This document shows, piece after piece, positions 60,642 through 64,000 of a DNA stretch of 64,000 nucleotides. The translations under genes were made by a program, and so were the position numbers. Source of the DNA: Tyto alba (Eukaryota > Chordata > Aves > Strigiformes > Tytonidae); assembly GCF_018691265.1 (NCBI RefSeq), contig NW_024881321.1, forward strand, positions 13,705,387 to 13,769,386, given 5' to 3'. Numbering within the stretch: the stretch's first letter is position 1; each line of letters opens with the position of its first letter. The notes beneath the pieces were generated by a model. It saw nothing but the letters and a program-made list of their open reading frames with translations, ran no database searches and was not told the DNA's origin.

Positions 60642-63600
60642 CCTTTGTACCATGAAGAACCTGTGCTTGAATCATCAACAGTAGAGTTGTACCATGGACT
60701 TCCTTTGAAGTCGTAAGTATATGTGCTGACAAGCTTCCTGATAGCAACACCAAGACTGAGTTCCAATAATGATAAATATCTTTTACTTGGGAACTGGGAA
60801 ACACTGTTGTGCCTCTAAATTTTGTTTGGCTACCTCTACAGAGAGTGTCCATGATGTTGGGGTTTTGATTAGTCATATGGACTTAATTCTGTATTGTCTC
60901 TTTCTGTACAGGAGTATTAAAGTACGCACAAACATGTAATAGTATACTGTCACAGGGGAACAGGGTGGCATGGCTACAAGAACAAACCATGCCATGTAGG
61001 AATATAAAATCTAAAATTTATTTACTAAACAGGATAGGTATAGTGGGTGTATAGTAATTTCTATTCTAAGATTTATGAGACAGGCATACACTCTGTGCAA
61101 ATATACTTATGACAGCCAAGGTTCCTGATCCTCTGGTCCAGTTGTGTCTGGCACCATAAAACTGGAGACCAGGGCACTTACTCTGACCTTTCAATGGGGC
61201 TGGAGGCTGGCTGGCAGCCTGGGGCCTCCATGCAGCTGTTCACACTACAGTTTAGCCTTCTGCATGATGTTGAACATCCATGGATGAGTTTCTCTCCAAT
61301 GAGCTAATGATATAACTATTTATTGTTTTGGATAAGCCCCCAGTGCCCTTTCATGTAGCCCTGGGCCAATATCGTTGACCTTCTCCATATCTAAAGCAAA
61401 TAAAGCAATTGATTGCTACATGCGTGACTGTCACACTGTGGTCTCTCCTCAAGCGTGTTGCAAGGAAGTAATGTTGTCAACCAGTCATCTGTACTTCTGT
61501 GTGTGTTTCCTGTGCAGATATAAACCATTAGAGGACAGCCAAGGTAGTCCAGGCTAGTGCTTTCAGATAGGCCTGCCCATGACAACTATCACTGCTTCTT
61601 TGTTTTCCCTCACGGCTGCCAGAGAAATCTTAAGAGCATTAATCTTAAGAACCAGACAGATACAGTTCAAGATTCATTGTCTGAGTAGTTCTTTTGGGTT
61701 GGTTCACTCATAGCATACATCTAAAACAACATACTAGTGTTGCCAAATTACTATGCATTATAACTTTTAACTGTACCAATGACATTTTTGAGCGTCTGGA
61801 GGATGATCTGAAGAATTGAGAAGGTATTGATGAGCACAGGCTAGAGCATGACCAGATCATGGAAATTTTTTGTTGGTTCTTAACCAGTATCCCAAATGAA
61901 TATACAGCTATTTCCCTAACTCAGGAAGTATTAATGGAGGTTTTAAATGATTAAGATACCAAAAGATCTTAGGTCAACTTGGATATCATTAAATGCATAT
62001 TTTAAATTCTTATTTTATAAAGGAAATCAATTAAATCTTAATTTGGTCCACTTGCTGTTACTGTCATTTGATAATCATGGATTCATAGATTAATTATAAT
62101 ATTTGGTGAGCCTATATCCAGGAATTTATACTACCAATATTAGCTATTATTGTTATTGTTATTGTTATTGTTATTGTTATTCTTATTGTTATTATTGAAG
62201 TAACATAGTAAATTAAAAGATAAATGTAAGTCTGGTTTATACAGACAAGTTTCAGTTTATAATTGAGGAAACAAAAGCATAAAGCAATGAAGTGACCTTA
62301 ATGGTTTGTGTATAATAACAGCCAGCCTATGAGATAGCATTTCTCTCCTGACTCAGAACCCAGTTCTTCATGCATTGTATCATGCTCCATGATATACTTA
62401 GAATTCATTGTTCCTTACCACTAAAAAGAATTATTTAACTAAATAAATACCTACCTTATTACATATCTCAGTCATTAGCAGAGTTAGTGTACCAAAATAA
62501 GATGATGAGTACATGTTAATTTATCAGTAGATTTAGAGTTCTTGTTTTCTGAACTCCATATTTATCTTACAGAAATATTGCAGACAACATGTCTTATAGC
62601 TATCTAAATATAGTTATCTCTCTGTAAGTAAGGTGCAGGTCAAATCTTAGGAGGTACAGAAATGTGGTATTTCTAAATGGTATTCAATTGAATGTAATTA
62701 TACATATCTAAGTATTAGATTCTGTACTTCTTAAAATTTTTGGACTTCAACAGAAATTTTGTGTGATGAGATTTGAGAGATCAGGCTCAAAAACTTGTAA
62801 ACTTGGAGTTCCCAGGTGATGAGCCTTTATAAGGCATTGCAGAATCAGAATTATATAGCTTCTCCTGTGCAGAAAGACCATACCATAAACTCTCATCTTT
62901 TATGTACTGTGTAAAAACTTACAAAGGACCTTACTGGATCGAGCAGAGATGGACCAGGTGAAGCCAGGAATGAACTAGCTTCACATCTAGCGCTAATAAA
63001 AGGCGATTTCCGATTGCTTGGCCATTCTCATTTTTAAAAATTCCTTCTAAAGAAATTGATCTGATGTTATGGTATAATATGAACATTCTTACTCATGTTA
63101 TCAAACTTTTTTTTTTCCCCATGTTAGTTTCTTTACAACTAATTTTCAAATTATAAGGTGTAGAAAAAAAATGTGGTTTATCTTCGTAGTAACTTAACCT
63201 AAATGAGTTCAGAATTCCTTTGGGAATATAAAACAGTTCATCAGGTCTACATTTTTTTTTTTTTCCCCCCAGGGAAGAAGCTTGCTGATTTATTTATAAT
63301 ATTCAAAACCAATTAAAATGCCCTCTAATTATTAGAAATACTTAATCTTCTCTAAGGCAATATAAAAATGAAAATAATTAAAATAACAGCAGAGAAATTG
63401 AGTATAAAGAATAACTGTACTAATTGTAAGGCATTATTAGAAGAAAACTACTGGAAAATTTACCCACAGTTTTGATAATGTCCTTTGCTTGCTAAAATGA
63501 TCTGTATTTTCTATTTGGAAATATATAGGAAAGGTATAAAAAAGTCTATGCTTATAAACTTTTCTCAAATAGTATAGACTAGAGAATTTGGGAGAGAAAA

Positions 63601-64000
63601 AAAATGCATACTCGCTGTTTTATATTTATATAAACTCCATAAGAAGTACCACCTACACTGTAGCTACACTAGAGCATAGTTTAAAACTGTTGTGTAAGAA
63701 CCTAGTTATTCAAATCAAAAATTAGTAGTTACAAAGTGGTTTTGCAATCTCTACAATGCAATTATCCTGCATGGTTTATGAAAGTCTGGCAAATTTTTCA
63801 CATGTTCCTTTGGAATCAATTTATTAATTAAAAAATTAGGTCAGCTCCATTGACCTAATTAACTCTAATAAAACCAACTAGGTCATAATTAAGATTCTCC
63901 TTTCACATAGGTATTTTCTGTCTCTTTAGTGTCATTTAAGTCTGGAGGGCTAGTACAATTATTTCATGCTCTTTGTGTTTTACTCTGTCACCTGATCTGC
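60642..64000. other. AT-rich DNA; possible LTR-like fragment at 60.95-61.6 kb
   Basis: No gene recognised. The 60948-61600 part is less AT-rich and begins TGTCACAGGGG with an AATAAA at about 61399, which could be part of another LTR (see findings). The rest is AT-rich with a TTATTG microsatellite. Confidence 0.4.
62147..62198 (+). repeat. (TTATTG)n microsatellite
   Basis: About eight hexamer units, nearly perfect, with one C substitution and a shortened ATT unit near the end. Confidence 0.9.

Noticed and set aside
1..64000. CRISPR arrays, operons, phage or other prokaryotic systems
   Set aside because: Base composition, CR1 elements and avian LTRs show vertebrate nuclear DNA. No spaced direct-repeat array or gene cluster exists.

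Overview
The window reads as nuclear DNA of a bird. The evidence is the AT-rich, gene-poor sequence, several CR1 retrotransposon pieces (including degenerate ATTCTATGR-type 3' tails), and four copies of roughly 1.1 kb LTRs of a type I know from avian, probably neoavian, genomes. No bacterial or organelle organisation, tRNA, rRNA or CRISPR array is visible. I find no host protein-coding gene I can name. Almost every open frame is short, unrecognisable and explained by chance or by transposon sequence, so the window is best read as intergenic or intronic gene-desert DNA.

Layout: 1-15.5 kb is mostly unannotated AT-rich DNA with an old SINE-like element (3822-4036, with a partial relative at 8644-8730) and a 5'-truncated CR1 on the minus strand (6452-6877). 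At 15513-16607 lies a minus-strand solo LTR, and at 19181-19731 a truncated, internally deleted LTR relative. From 19.7 to 45.4 kb there is almost no recognisable transposon. This block holds simple repeats, short perfect hairpins, a CpG cluster ending at a consensus splice donor (36.25-36.68 kb) and motif-dense stretches that could be conserved regulatory DNA. At 45405-45707 is another CR1 3' fragment, and at 47392-47514 a possible small terminal exon.

From 51.5 to 60.6 kb is a transposon cluster: a plus-strand solo LTR (51542-52650); a CR1 (about 52955-56036) that unusually keeps its 5' UTR, ORF1 and the ORF2 endonuclease but has lost the whole reverse transcriptase by internal deletion; and a second plus-strand solo LTR (59509-60641). 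The three more complete LTRs are flanked by 5-bp near-duplications (4 of 5 bases match each time), which fits class III (ERVL-like) integration. No retroviral internal genes are present. The last 3.3 kb is AT-rich with a TTATTG microsatellite.

The parts do not form a pathway. The only gene products encoded are dead CR1 proteins: ORF1 with a mutated esterase serine, and ORF2 with frameshifts, stops and no polymerase. The most interesting leads are structural or regulatory: the tandem hairpins at 41.0 kb, the CpG/splice-donor block at 36.3-36.6 kb, the dispersed SINE pair, the minisatellite inside the LTRs, and the exon-like piece at 47.4 kb.
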